DNA of 15,458 nucleotides from an uncultured Marinosulfonomonas sp. (GTDB lineage Bacteria; Pseudomonadota; Alphaproteobacteria; Rhodobacterales; Rhodobacteraceae): positions 1 to 15,458 of the forward strand of contig CAMZKY010000181.1 in the NCBI GenBank assembly GCA_947311455.1, in the 5' to 3' direction. The notes under the pieces were generated by a model that ran no database searches, was not told where the DNA came from, and saw nothing but the letters and a program-made list of their open reading frames with translations. The stretch's first letter is position 1. Each line of letters opens with the position of its first letter. Below are positions 7,182 through 14,104 of this stretch, one piece after another. The position numbers and the translations under genes are program-made.

Positions 7182-8602
7182 TATTTGGCCCTTCCGTTAA
7201 AGACGGTGTTACCGTGGTTTGTTTCGTCATTGGACAGATCCTTGATCCACATATCAAATTCGGTGCGATCCGATGTTGCAGCTGCTGTGCCTTTGGCGGC
7301 AAGAACATAGACGCGTTGCAGCAGGGTTTCATTGGCATTAACCTTTACAGTGGTTGAATCCTGACCTTCAAGCGCCAGCGTAAGGCCATCTGCGCCTTGG
7401 ATCGTGAACTGGAAGTCGTGATTGTCGCCGTTTTTGTTGCGCAAGCGCACATCGTAGGTGTTGCGAATTGTGCCATCCGATAGAGTTACGAAAGTTGGAT
7501 TGCGCACCGGAGCAATTGTTAGATCGATGCTACCGCGCGTCAACAATGCCACAAGCAGACCAACACCAACCAATGACCATAATGTTGTATAGAGGATCGT
7601 ACGGGGGCGCAGAATGTGTTTAATGATCGGCTTGGGTGGTTTTCCTGCACGTTCAAGCGTTTCATCCGAGAACGCCAGATAATCAATCAAGCCGCGTGGC
7701 TTACCAATTTTTTCCATCATATCGTCGCATGCATCAATACATAGCCCACAGGTGATGCAAGCAAGATTTTGACCGTCGCGAATATCAATTCCGGCTGGGC
7801 ACACATTTACGCAAGCCATGCAATTGATGCAATCGCCCAGTTCACTGTCATCACCTTTGTGATGCTTACCGCGAGGCTCCCCACGCCACTCGCGATACGC
7901 GATCGTTAGGGTGTCTTCGTCGATCATTGCGGCCTGAATGCGGGGCCATGGGCACATATAGGTGCAGATTTGCTCTCGGGCAAAGCCCCCAAAGCCAACG
8001 GTTGTGGCTGTCATGATCGCGATGGTGATATAGGCTATGGGGTGGGCCTGAAGGGTAACCAGGTTATAGAACAGGGTCGGTGCATCAGTAAAATAAAACA
8101 CCCACGCGCCGCCCGTTGCAACACCGATAATCAGCCAGATAAACCACTTGGTGATCCGCAAGCGCCATTTACGCGCGTCCCATTTGGATTTCCATAATCG
8201 AACGCGGGCGTTTCGATCGCCTTCGATCCAGCGCTCCGTCAGGATAAACAAATCCGTCCAGATGGTTTGTGGGCAAGCATAGCCACACCACACTCGGCCA
8301 AGCGCCGAGGTGAACAGAAACAATCCCAGACCCGCCATAATCAGCAGGCCGGCAATAAAGTAAAACTCGTGCGGCCAGATTTCGATGGTAAAGAAATAAA
8401 AGCGGCGGTTTGCCAGATCAGCCAGAACGGCCTGATCAGGCAGGGCTGGGCCACGATCCCATCTGATCCATGGAATAGTATAATAGACAGTAAGCATAAT
8501 GCCCATCAGCCACCATTTAAATGTGCGGAACTTGCCTTTCACCTTGCGGGGAAAAACGGGTTCGCGGGCTGCGTATAGTTTTGGTGATTCAGAGTCGCTC
8601 AT
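7181..8602 (-). CDS. ccoG: cbb3 oxidase accessory protein CcoG (FixG/RdxA-type), membrane ferredoxin
   Basis: CcoG is a membrane-anchored iron-sulfur protein implicated in reducing Cu(II) during cbb3 biogenesis. This 473-residue copy has about five membrane helices and conserved cysteine pairs in CGYACP (C106, C110) and CTYMCPWPR (C213, C217). A two-cluster ferredoxin domain has C258-x2-C261-x2-C264-x3-C268-P and C282-x2-C285-x2-C288-x3-C292. The second quartet ends CDDMM instead of CP, as is usual for the family. The C-terminal third after the last helix (about 355-473) is an immunoglobulin-like periplasmic domain. ATG 8602 is preceded by GGAGA seven bases upstream. It is the first gene of ccoGHIS, and its stop overlaps the ccoH start by one base. 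I see no complete FNR box in front of it. Confidence 0.96.
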   Translation of the reverse strand: MSDSESPKLYAAREPVFPRKVKGKFRTFKWWLMGIMLTVYYTIPWIRWDRGPALPDQAVLADLANRRFYFFTIEIWPHEFYFIAGLLIMAGLGLFLFTSALGRVWCGYACPQTIWTDLFILTERWIEGDRNARVRLWKSKWDARKWRLRITKWFIWLIIGVATGGAWVFYFTDAPTLFYNLVTLQAHPIAYITIAIMTATTVGFGGFAREQICTYMCPWPRIQAAMIDEDTLTIAYREWRGEPRGKHHKGDDSELGDCINCMACVNVCPAGIDIRDGQNLACITCGLCIDACDDMMEKIGKPRGLIDYLAFSDETLERAGKPPKPIIKHILRPRTILYTTLWSLVGVGLLVALLTRGSIDLTIAPVRNPTFVTLSDGTIRNTYDVRLRNKNGDNHDFQFTIQGADGLTLALEGQDSTTVKVNANETLLQRVYVLAAKGTAAATSDRTEFDMWIKDLSNDETNHGNTVFNGRAK

Positions 8603-8612
8603 GGGGATTCTC

Positions 8613-8655
8613 CAGCAATTTGAAGCTAGTATACAGATAAGATTGGAATTCGGAA
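8613..8655 (-). promoter_or_regulatory. candidate promoter and ribosome binding site for ccoGHIS
   Basis: On the minus strand TTCCGA is followed after 16 bp by TATACT (about 8628-8633), a near-consensus -10. This would start a short leader before the GGAGA ribosome binding site of ccoG. It would allow the assembly genes to be made independently of the oxidase operon, which ends in hairpins just upstream. The -35 match is weak. Confidence 0.35.
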
Positions 8656-8717
8656 ATTTGCATATGATAGAACGTCGCAGCGCGGGTTTTTGCCTTATGC
8701 AAATATCAAAATTCTAA
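8643..8717. repeat. 75-bp imperfect inverted repeat upstream of ccoG
   Basis: Two 22-nt arms (8643-8664 and 8696-8717) are reverse complements at 18 of 22 positions. The innermost nine (ATTTGCATA / TATGCAAAT) and an outer five (GAATT / AATTC) match perfectly. The 31-bp spacer is GC-rich in the middle. The left arm ends 41 bp upstream of the ccoG start. It could be a paired operator, a leader stem-loop or a remnant of a small mobile element. It has no FNR-box spacing, and only a lone half site (ATCAA, 8705-8709) lies within it. Confidence 0.6.
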
Positions 8718-8730
8718 CGGTATTTTGGGA

Positions 8731-8788
8731 AGGAAAATTGGCATCGGCCCCCCAAGGAAACGCGCGAACAGGACGGGGTTCCGATGCC
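8731..8788 (-). terminator. intrinsic terminator of the ccoNOQP operon
   Basis: Read on the minus strand, GGCATCGG (8788-8781) pairs with CCGATGCC (8747-8740). The stem continues inward, after a two-base bulge, through CCCC (8778-8775) with the G run (8753-8748). The tail reads AATTTTCCT. It lies about 40 bp after the ccoP stop and before ccoG, so it should end or attenuate oxidase transcripts. Confidence 0.6.
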
Positions 8789-8793
8789 TTAAA

Positions 8794-8814
8794 CCAAGGG
8801 CTGGAGACCCTTGG
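8794..8814 (-). terminator. short hairpin just after ccoP
   Basis: A perfect 7-bp stem (CCAAGGG / CCCTTGG) with a 7-nt loop begins 11 bases after the ccoP stop codon and is followed on the minus strand by only TTTAAGG. The T tract is short, so it may serve to stabilise the 3' end of the ccoNOQP message instead of terminating it, working with the larger hairpin just downstream. Confidence 0.5.
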
Positions 8815-8825
8815 ATTAGTTGTTT

Positions 8826-9698
8826 TTATTCTCCGCCACCAAGTTGGTGAACGTAGGTTGCAACAGCGCGGATATCTGATTCTGACAAACGTGACGCCCA
8901 TGTTGGCATGACGCCAAATCGTGCATATGTCACTGTTTGACGAATCGTATCCTTGTCGCCACCGTATAGCCAGATAGCATCGGTTAGATTCGGCGCGCCT
9001 TGATCTCGATCACCTTTTCCGTCTTCTCCGTGGCAAGATGAACAATTGTCTTCAAAGACAACGGCCCCTGCTGTGGCAAGATCGGCGTCGAATTCCTGAC
9101 CTGAAAGGGAAAGAACGTGGTTTACAACCTGTTCGATCTCTTCTTTCTCAAGAAGCTCGTCGGCACCGAATTTAGGCATTTCCGAAAAACGGGCATCATC
9201 GTCGTCTTCATTACGGATACCGTGGGTAATCGTGTAATGAATTTCTTCGATGTTACCGCCCCAAAGCCAGTCATCATCCAACAGGTTGGGGAAGCCAACA
9301 TTGCCCGCCGCTCCGGAACCGTGACACTGGATGCACCATGTTTGAAACACAGCTGATCCAGCATTCACAGCAAAGCTGTTCAGCTCGGGGTTTGATGCAA
9401 TTTCCGTCAGGTCAGCCGACGCAAGTTGCGCTTCGATTTCCGCATTGGCATCGTCATAGGCTTTGATTTCTGCGGCAACGTCGGCCCGTGTAGACCAGCC
9501 CATCAAACCGGGTGTTGCGCCGTTGATCAACGGAATTGCAGGGTATGCAATCACGTAGCCAATGGCGAAAACGATGGTTGCGTAAAGTGTCCACAGCCAC
9601 CAGCGGGGTAGAGGATTGTTATATTCTTCAATCCCGTCCCATGAGTGGCCGGTGGTTTCGACCTCTTTCTTTTCGGTTTTTGTCGGTTTTTTACTCAT
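8826..9698 (-). CDS. ccoP: cbb3-type cytochrome c oxidase subunit III, CcoP (FixP), dihaem cytochrome c
   Basis: CcoP brings electrons from soluble or membrane cytochrome c into the oxidase. The 290-residue protein has a cytoplasmic N-terminus, one anchoring helix (about 33-55) and two periplasmic cytochrome c domains with CxxCH haem sites C122-I-Q-C125-H126 and C219-S-S-C222-H223. Probable axial methionines are M174 (SEMPKFG) and M264 (GVMPTWAS). The GHSWDGIEEYNNPLPRWWLW segment at residues 17-36 is the CcoP N-terminal signature. The start overlaps the ccoQ stop by four bases (ATGA, 9695-9698), so translation is probably coupled. All haem-binding residues are intact. Confidence 0.98.
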   Translation of the reverse strand: MSKKPTKTEKKEVETTGHSWDGIEEYNNPLPRWWLWTLYATIVFAIGYVIAYPAIPLINGATPGLMGWSTRADVAAEIKAYDDANAEIEAQLASADLTEIASNPELNSFAVNAGSAVFQTWCIQCHGSGAAGNVGFPNLLDDDWLWGGNIEEIHYTITHGIRNEDDDDARFSEMPKFGADELLEKEEIEQVVNHVLSLSGQEFDADLATAGAVVFEDNCSSCHGEDGKGDRDQGAPNLTDAIWLYGGDKDTIRQTVTYARFGVMPTWASRLSESDIRAVATYVHQLGGGE

Positions 9699-9880
9699 GA
9701 CCGTGCCTCCTTGGAAACGGCGGGTTTATCTTCGTTCCGAAAAGGGATGTTGGCGATGTCATCATGTGTGCTGCGGCTGCCTGGGCGAAATGCCCAGAAA
9801 ACCACAAACATAAACACAGAAAACAAAAACAACATACCCCAGCTATCTGCAAATTCACGCATTAGGGAATAGGTATCCAT
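9695..9880 (-). CDS. ccoQ: cbb3-type cytochrome oxidase subunit CcoQ (FixQ)
   Basis: This 61-residue single-helix protein (helix about residues 14-32, WGMLFLFSVFMFVVFWAF) has the small charged tail typical of CcoQ, which stabilises the CcoP-CcoNO interaction and protects the complex under oxygen. The start ATG 9880 is preceded by a near-ideal AGGAGG that overlaps the ccoO stop codon. The stop overlaps the ccoP start. Length is within the usual range of 50-65. Confidence 0.95.
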   Translation of the reverse strand: MDTYSLMREFADSWGMLFLFSVFMFVVFWAFRPGSRSTHDDIANIPFRNEDKPAVSKEARS

Positions 9881-9889
9881 CTGTTCCTC

Positions 9890-10618
9890 CTAGCGGCTTG
9901 CGTCAGGTGTAAAGGTTGAAAAATCAACCAATGTGCCCAACATTTGCAGATACGCGATCAACGCATCCATTTCCGAAACCCCGGGTTGGCCGTCAAAGTT
10001 ACGAACCTGTGCGCCTGGGTAGCGTGCGATCAAATCATCAACACCATCCGCATCGGGATCGGCCTGCGCCTTGAAATCAGCCGAGGCACTTGCGATCATT
10101 TCGTCTGTATAGGGCACACCCACAAATTTATGCGTGTTCATCAGATCGGTGATGTACGTTGGTTCGATCATCACGTCTTTCAGGAACGCATATTTAGGCA
10201 TCAAGGATACCGGCACAACCGATTGCGGATTGGACAAGTGATCCATTTGCCATTTATCCGTATACCGTCCACCGACACGGGCCAAATCGGGGCCTGTGCG
10301 TTTGGAACCCCATTGCGCAGGGTGATCATATTGCGATTCAGCCGCCAAAGAATAGTGGCCGTAACGCTCTACTTCGTCACGCATCGGGCGGATCATTTGC
10401 GAGTGGCATACATAGCAGCCTTCGCGAACGTAAATATCCCGACCCGTCAGTTCCAGAGGGGAGTAAGGGCGCATGCCCTCAACATCCTCGATTGTGTTTT
10501 GCAGATAGAACAACGGCGCAATTTCAACGATCCCGCCGATGGTGACAACCAATAGGCTAAGCACCATCAGGATTGTTGCATTGCGTTCGATGACTGCATG
10601 TTTGTCAAGAATTGCCAT
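9890..10618 (-). CDS. ccoO: cbb3-type cytochrome c oxidase subunit II, CcoO (FixO), monohaem cytochrome c
   Basis: CcoO is the membrane-anchored monohaem cytochrome c that passes electrons from CcoP to CcoN. The 242-residue protein starts with a cytoplasmic stretch and one helix (about 14-38). It then has the haem site C68-Y-V-C71-H72 in the strongly conserved EGCYVCHSQMIRP context, and the axial methionine M140 in VSLMPKY. The segments GPDLARVGGRY and WQMDHLSNPQSVVP are typical of the family. The start follows the ccoN stop by 12 bp, with AAGGAGAG as ribosome binding site. No missing residue is evident. Confidence 0.98.
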   Translation of the reverse strand: MAILDKHAVIERNATILMVLSLLVVTIGGIVEIAPLFYLQNTIEDVEGMRPYSPLELTGRDIYVREGCYVCHSQMIRPMRDEVERYGHYSLAAESQYDHPAQWGSKRTGPDLARVGGRYTDKWQMDHLSNPQSVVPVSLMPKYAFLKDVMIEPTYITDLMNTHKFVGVPYTDEMIASASADFKAQADPDADGVDDLIARYPGAQVRNFDGQPGVSEMDALIAYLQMLGTLVDFSTFTPDASR

Positions 10619-10630
10619 GTCAGTCTCTCC

Positions 10631-12229
10631 TTATTCTGCTGGAACAGCGACGGTTTGGCTGGCAACTGCCGGCTTCTTCGCAACTGTGGCCCAAAGGTTA
10701 TAGCACATGATGATTGCGCCGGTCAGATACATTCCGCCGCCTGTTGCACGAACAGCATTCATCGCGAATTTGGCCTCTACTGTATCGGCGAACGAGTTTA
10801 CCAAGAAACCGTTTGCATCAACTTCGCGCCACATCAGGCCTTCCATAATGCCGGTCACCCACATGGATGCCGCATACAGAATGATGCCGATTGTCGCGAG
10901 CCAGAAGTGCCAGCTTACCAGTTTCAGGGAATACAGGCTTTCACGGCCCCACAGACGTGGAACAAGGAAGTAAAGCGCCCCGAAGGTGATCATACCATTC
11001 CAACCCAATGCACCGGAATGCACGTGGCCGATTGTCCAGTCAGTGTAGTGAGACAAAGAGTTCACAGCGCGGATCGCCATCATCGGCCCTTCGAATGTGG
11101 ACATACCGTAGAACCCGATTGAAATAACCATCATCCGGATGATCGGGTCGGTGCGCAATTTATCCCACGCGCCGGACAAGGTCATCAGACCGTTGATCAT
11201 ACCACCCCATGACGGCATCCAGAGGATGATCGACATAACCATGCCCAAGGTGCCAGCCCAATCAGGCAGCGCCGTATAGTGCAAGTGGTGAGGCCCAGCC
11301 CAGATATAAAGGAAGATCAGCGCCCAAAAGTGAATGATCGACAGTTTATACGAGAAAACCGGACGTTCGGCTTGTTTTGGCACAAAGTAGTACATCATCC
11401 CAAGGAAACCGGCGGTTAGGAAGAACCCAACTGCATTGTGGCCATACCACCACTGAACCATCATATCTTGAACACCCGAGAATACCTGAACGGATTTGGA
11501 ACCTAGCAAAGATACAGGGATCGACAGGTTGTTGACGATGTGAAGCATTGCAATGGTAATGATGAACGACAGGTAGAACCAGTTTGCCACGTAGATGTGC
11601 TTTTCTTTACGTTTGTAAAGCGTGCCCATGAATACAGCCAGATAAGCCACCCAAACAACAGTCAGCCACCAATCGGTGAGCCACTCGAATTCGGCATATT
11701 CTTTGGACTGGGTTGCGCCCAGAACATAACCGGTTGCGGCCAGCAAGATCACCAGTTGGTAACCCCAGAACACAAACCAGCCAAGGTTACCACCCCAAAG
11801 ACGTGTGGCCGAGGTGCGTTGCACAACGTAAAAAGAGGTTGCAATCAAACCGTTGCCCCCAAACGCAAAAATCACCGCAGATGTGTGCAGCGGGCGTAGG
11901 CGACCAAAGTTCAGATAAGGTTGAACCGCTTCCCAGTTCAGCCAAGGGAACGCGAGTTCGGAAGCGATCCACACTCCGACGGTGAACCCGGTGACGGCCC
12001 AAAGCGCCGTTGCAATCACACCGGCCCGAACGACCCCGTCCAGATAATCTCCGGAATTGTTGGCTTTTTCATCGCCCGCTGTGCGCACAAAGTAAATAAA
12101 TGCGACCCCAGCGGCCAGCATGATTTCGATAGCTTGAACTTGGTAGGCTAAGTCACGCCCGTAATTCGCTGCAATTGCGGCAATAACCACAACTACACCG
12201 AGCACGACTAGCTTGATAGTACTCCACAT
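10631..12229 (-). CDS. ccoN: cbb3-type cytochrome c oxidase catalytic subunit I, CcoN (FixN)
   Basis: CcoN is the haem-copper catalytic subunit that reduces oxygen at high affinity in the inner membrane. The 532-residue protein has about 14 hydrophobic segments. Expected ligands are present: H115 and H404 for low-spin haem b, H402 for haem b3, and H264, H314 and H315 for CuB. Y308, six residues before H314, is the cross-linked tyrosine position of the cbb3 (C-type) oxidases. The context strings GHVHSGALGWNGM and WAGPHHLHYTA are family signatures. The N-terminus includes one or two helices beyond the 12-helix core, as in other Rhodobacterales. ATG 12229 is preceded by AAGGGGA about seven bases upstream. 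It is the first gene of ccoNOQP. A perfect FNR box lies about 100 bp upstream, indicating induction by FnrL at low oxygen. Confidence 0.98.
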   Translation of the reverse strand: MWSTIKLVVLGVVVVIAAIAANYGRDLAYQVQAIEIMLAAGVAFIYFVRTAGDEKANNSGDYLDGVVRAGVIATALWAVTGFTVGVWIASELAFPWLNWEAVQPYLNFGRLRPLHTSAVIFAFGGNGLIATSFYVVQRTSATRLWGGNLGWFVFWGYQLVILLAATGYVLGATQSKEYAEFEWLTDWWLTVVWVAYLAVFMGTLYKRKEKHIYVANWFYLSFIITIAMLHIVNNLSIPVSLLGSKSVQVFSGVQDMMVQWWYGHNAVGFFLTAGFLGMMYYFVPKQAERPVFSYKLSIIHFWALIFLYIWAGPHHLHYTALPDWAGTLGMVMSIILWMPSWGGMINGLMTLSGAWDKLRTDPIIRMMVISIGFYGMSTFEGPMMAIRAVNSLSHYTDWTIGHVHSGALGWNGMITFGALYFLVPRLWGRESLYSLKLVSWHFWLATIGIILYAASMWVTGIMEGLMWREVDANGFLVNSFADTVEAKFAMNAVRATGGGMYLTGAIIMCYNLWATVAKKPAVASQTVAVPAE

Positions 12230-12327
12230 ATCGTGTCCCCTTCTTTTGTTTTATATTGATACGACTCGCTTATCGCATAAATACGTTTCGATTACACTAG
12301 CTATCTATATTCAAGAATTAAGATACC

Positions 12328-12341
12328 TTGATGTAGATCAA
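12328..12341. promoter_or_regulatory. FNR/FnrL box, nearer ccoN
   Basis: TTGATGTAGATCAA is a perfect match to TTGAT-N4-ATCAA. It lies 99 bp from the ccoN start. A -10-like element on the minus strand (TAGATA, 12302-12307, or TATAGA, 12304-12309) lies at roughly the class II distance, slightly closer than ideal. Activation of ccoNOQP by FnrL at low oxygen is the expected role. Confidence 0.9.
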
Positions 12342-12358
12342 AATATCAATCTTATCTG

Positions 12359-12372
12359 TTGATCGATATCAA
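12359..12372. promoter_or_regulatory. FNR/FnrL box, nearer the universal stress protein gene
   Basis: TTGATCGATATCAA is a second perfect FNR site. Its centre (12365.5) is 32 bp from the centre of a candidate plus-strand -10, TACCCT (12395-12400). That puts the box at -41.5 from a start near 12407, the classic class II activating position. Its centre is 31 bp, about three helical turns, from the other box. Confidence 0.9.
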
Positions 12373-12394
12373 AGAGCAATTCTTCTATCCGCCC

Positions 12395-12425
12395 TACCCT
12401 TGCGAGTGGAATCTGTAAAAAAGGG
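12395..12425 (+). promoter_or_regulatory. -10 element and ribosome binding site of the universal stress protein gene
   Basis: TACCCT (12395-12400) is the only TAnnnT hexamer at the correct distance from the FNR box at 12359-12372. The predicted transcript starts near 12407 with a leader of about 25 nt, containing AAGGGA (12420-12425) six bases before ATG 12432. The weak -35 region is replaced by the FNR box, as expected for an activator-dependent promoter. Confidence 0.55.
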
Positions 12426-12431
12426 ACTAAC

Positions 12432-13274
12432 ATGGCCTATAAGTCTTTATTAATAATAATTTCTCAACTTTCAGCCACATCCGCTGCATTGGAAAAGGCA
12501 ATTTCTCTTGCCCGAGACGATAACGCACATTTAGAAATTCTTTGTCTTGGCGTTGATCGCACCCAAAGCGGATACTATTATGGCGGGGCAGATGCGATCT
12601 TTCAACAGGATCTATTGAATAAAGCTGGCAAAGAAGCCGACGAAATTGAAGCGCATATCCAGGAACGGCTTGCAGGCGAGGATTTTCTTTGGACATCCGA
12701 GAGGGTGGTTACACAGCTAGAAGGGGTTGCCCGCATTGTTGCACATCACGCCCGTTTCAGTGATCTGGTCATCTTGCCTCAACCCTATGGTACAGGGCGG
12801 GGTATTGAACACGAAGCGATCGTTGAAGCAGCCCTGTTTGCAGGAAATGCACCAACGATTATTGTGCCACCTAAACTAGAGAAAACGGAAAAATGTGGGC
12901 GTATCATCATTGCCTGGAATGAAAGCAGCCAATGTATGACAGCTGTGCGCGGCGCGCTCCCCGCGCTTCAGCAGGCCGAATTGGTTAACATTACTGTGAT
13001 TGATCCGCCCAGCCACGGAATTTCGCGATCAGATCCCGGCGGACAATTGGCGCAATTTTTGGCTCGTCACGGGGTTAAATCGCAAATTTCCGTTTTGGCA
13101 AAAACTTTGCCACGCGTGTCCGATGTGCTCATTCGCCATGCGCGCGACATAGATGCGGATATGTTTGTAATGGGGGCCTATGGCCATTCGCGTTTTCGCG
13201 AAGCGTTGTTAGGCGGGGCCACACGAAATATGCTGGAAAAATCAACGCTGCCCATTTTGATGGCGCACGCATAG
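12432..13274 (+). CDS. tandem-domain universal stress protein (UspA family)
   Basis: This 280-residue cytoplasmic protein has two Usp-like halves. The N-terminal half (about 1-146) keeps the fold pattern but has a degenerate nucleotide-binding region (PQPYGTGRGIEHEAIVEAAL). The C-terminal half (about 153-280) ends with G248-A-Y-G251 followed nine residues later by G261-G-A-T, a variant of the GxxG-9x-G(S/T) ATP-binding signature. Usp proteins help survival under stress or oxygen limitation; the precise partner is unknown. Its start ATG 12432 has AAGGGA six bases upstream. Divergence from ccoN and an FNR box at class II spacing indicate induction at low oxygen together with cbb3 oxidase. A usp-like gene beside cco and fnr is, as I recall, seen in other Rhodobacterales. 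It converges with fnrL, 17 bp between stops, without a clear terminator. Confidence 0.93.
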   Translation: MAYKSLLIIISQLSATSAALEKAISLARDDNAHLEILCLGVDRTQSGYYYGGADAIFQQDLLNKAGKEADEIEAHIQERLAGEDFLWTSERVVTQLEGVARIVAHHARFSDLVILPQPYGTGRGIEHEAIVEAALFAGNAPTIIVPPKLEKTEKCGRIIIAWNESSQCMTAVRGALPALQQAELVNITVIDPPSHGISRSDPGGQLAQFLARHGVKSQISVLAKTLPRVSDVLIRHARDIDADMFVMGAYGHSRFREALLGGATRNMLEKSTLPILMAHA

Positions 13275-13291
13275 AATGCAGCTATGGGTGG

Positions 13292-14032
13292 CTAGGCGAT
13301 TGCCCCGCCATCCACATCATCGCCAGTTTGATTCATAAGGTCCTGAAAATTGGGAATGGTCACGTGCCGTTTGCCTTTTAGCTCGATGATTCCTTCGCGT
13401 TTTAACGCTGAAACCTGTCGTGAAACTGTTTCAAGCGTTAAACCCAGATAATCGGCCATTGCCTCGCGGGTTAGCGGTAAATCAAATGTCATTGGCATTT
13501 TAATAGGATCGCTTGCCAATGATGCGTCACGGCGCGCCAGAATTGCAATTAGGCTTGATATTTTCTCACGGGCAGTTTTACGCCCCAGTAACAACATCCA
13601 TTCGCGTGCTGCATCTAATTCATCCAGTGTCATCTCCAAAAGACGGGAGGCAATGTGCGGCGTGTCTAGCATCATATTTTCAAATGGTTTTTTGCGAAAA
13701 CAGCACATCATCAAATTTGTGGTCGCCACAACATTATATGGCGCAATGTCGCGCCCGGGGCGACCAACGAAATCACTGGGCAACAAAAGCCCAACCATCT
13801 GTGTGCGGCCATCTTCCATGGTTTGGGAAAGGGTGGCAATTCCCGAAACAACCGAGCCAACAAAATCCATTTTATCGCCGGCCCAAACAACAGTTTGGCC
13901 CGCCTCATAGCTTCGGTAGTATTTCAAATCATCCAGAACCAGCTGTTCATCCTCGTCACATTTCGAACAAACCGCACGATTACGGATCGGACAAGTACCA
14001 CAGACATCATTTTTTGAAGAAAAGTTTAACAT
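13292..14032 (-). CDS. fnrL: FnrL, oxygen-sensing CRP/FNR-family transcriptional regulator
   Basis: FnrL binds DNA when its 4Fe-4S cluster is intact under low oxygen. The 246-residue protein has an N-terminal cysteine cluster C11-G-T-C14 and C22-S-K-C25. It has adjacent cysteines C110-C111 where FNR proteins carry the fourth ligand, a cyclic-nucleotide-type beta-barrel (about 30-120), a dimer helix and a C-terminal winged helix. The recognition helix reads E201-T-V-S204-R205, the E-x2-S-R signature that reads TTGAT half sites, matching the three perfect boxes nearby. A minus-strand stop codon at 14048-14050 leaves ATG 14032 as the only plausible start, and it lacks a Shine-Dalgarno sequence. 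The FNR box at 14053-14066 is centred only 27 bp upstream of this start, a place suited to self-repression. fnrL next to a coproporphyrinogen oxidase gene is known from Rhodobacter. Confidence 0.95.
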   Translation of the reverse strand: MLNFSSKNDVCGTCPIRNRAVCSKCDEDEQLVLDDLKYYRSYEAGQTVVWAGDKMDFVGSVVSGIATLSQTMEDGRTQMVGLLLPSDFVGRPGRDIAPYNVVATTNLMMCCFRKKPFENMMLDTPHIASRLLEMTLDELDAAREWMLLLGRKTAREKISSLIAILARRDASLASDPIKMPMTFDLPLTREAMADYLGLTLETVSRQVSALKREGIIELKGKRHVTIPNFQDLMNQTGDDVDGGAIA

Positions 14033-14052
14033 TATTGGTTCGCGCTGCTATG

Positions 14053-14066
14053 TTGATTTCGATCAA
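14053..14066. promoter_or_regulatory. FNR/FnrL box between fnrL and hemN
   Basis: TTGATTTCGATCAA matches the consensus perfectly. Its centre (14059.5) is exactly 32 bp from the centre of TACACT (14089-14094), a candidate hemN -10, so it should activate hemN as a class II site at -41.5. Relative to fnrL it overlaps where the promoter must lie and would more likely repress. Confidence 0.9.
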
Positions 14067-14088
14067 TGCTTGACCGGAATTTCAACAG

Positions 14089-14104
14089 TACACTTATTCG
14101 AATG
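14089..14104 (+). promoter_or_regulatory. -10 element of hemN with start point at the ATG
   Basis: TACACT (14089-14094) fits TAnnnT and the class II distance from the FNR box. The predicted transcription start is about 14101, one base before ATG 14102. No Shine-Dalgarno precedes this ATG, which supports a leaderless or nearly leaderless message. Confidence 0.45.

Noticed and set aside
9944..10555. 203-codon frame antisense to ccoO
   Set aside because: Its translation shows no known domain, and ccoO on the other strand has all its functional residues.
12255..12275. TTGAT followed by a distant ATCG near the ccoN start
   Set aside because: The second half and spacing do not fit an FNR box; it is a lone half site.
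13513..14073. 186-codon frame antisense to fnrL
   Set aside because: It has no recognisable domain and is fully explained as a shadow of fnrL.
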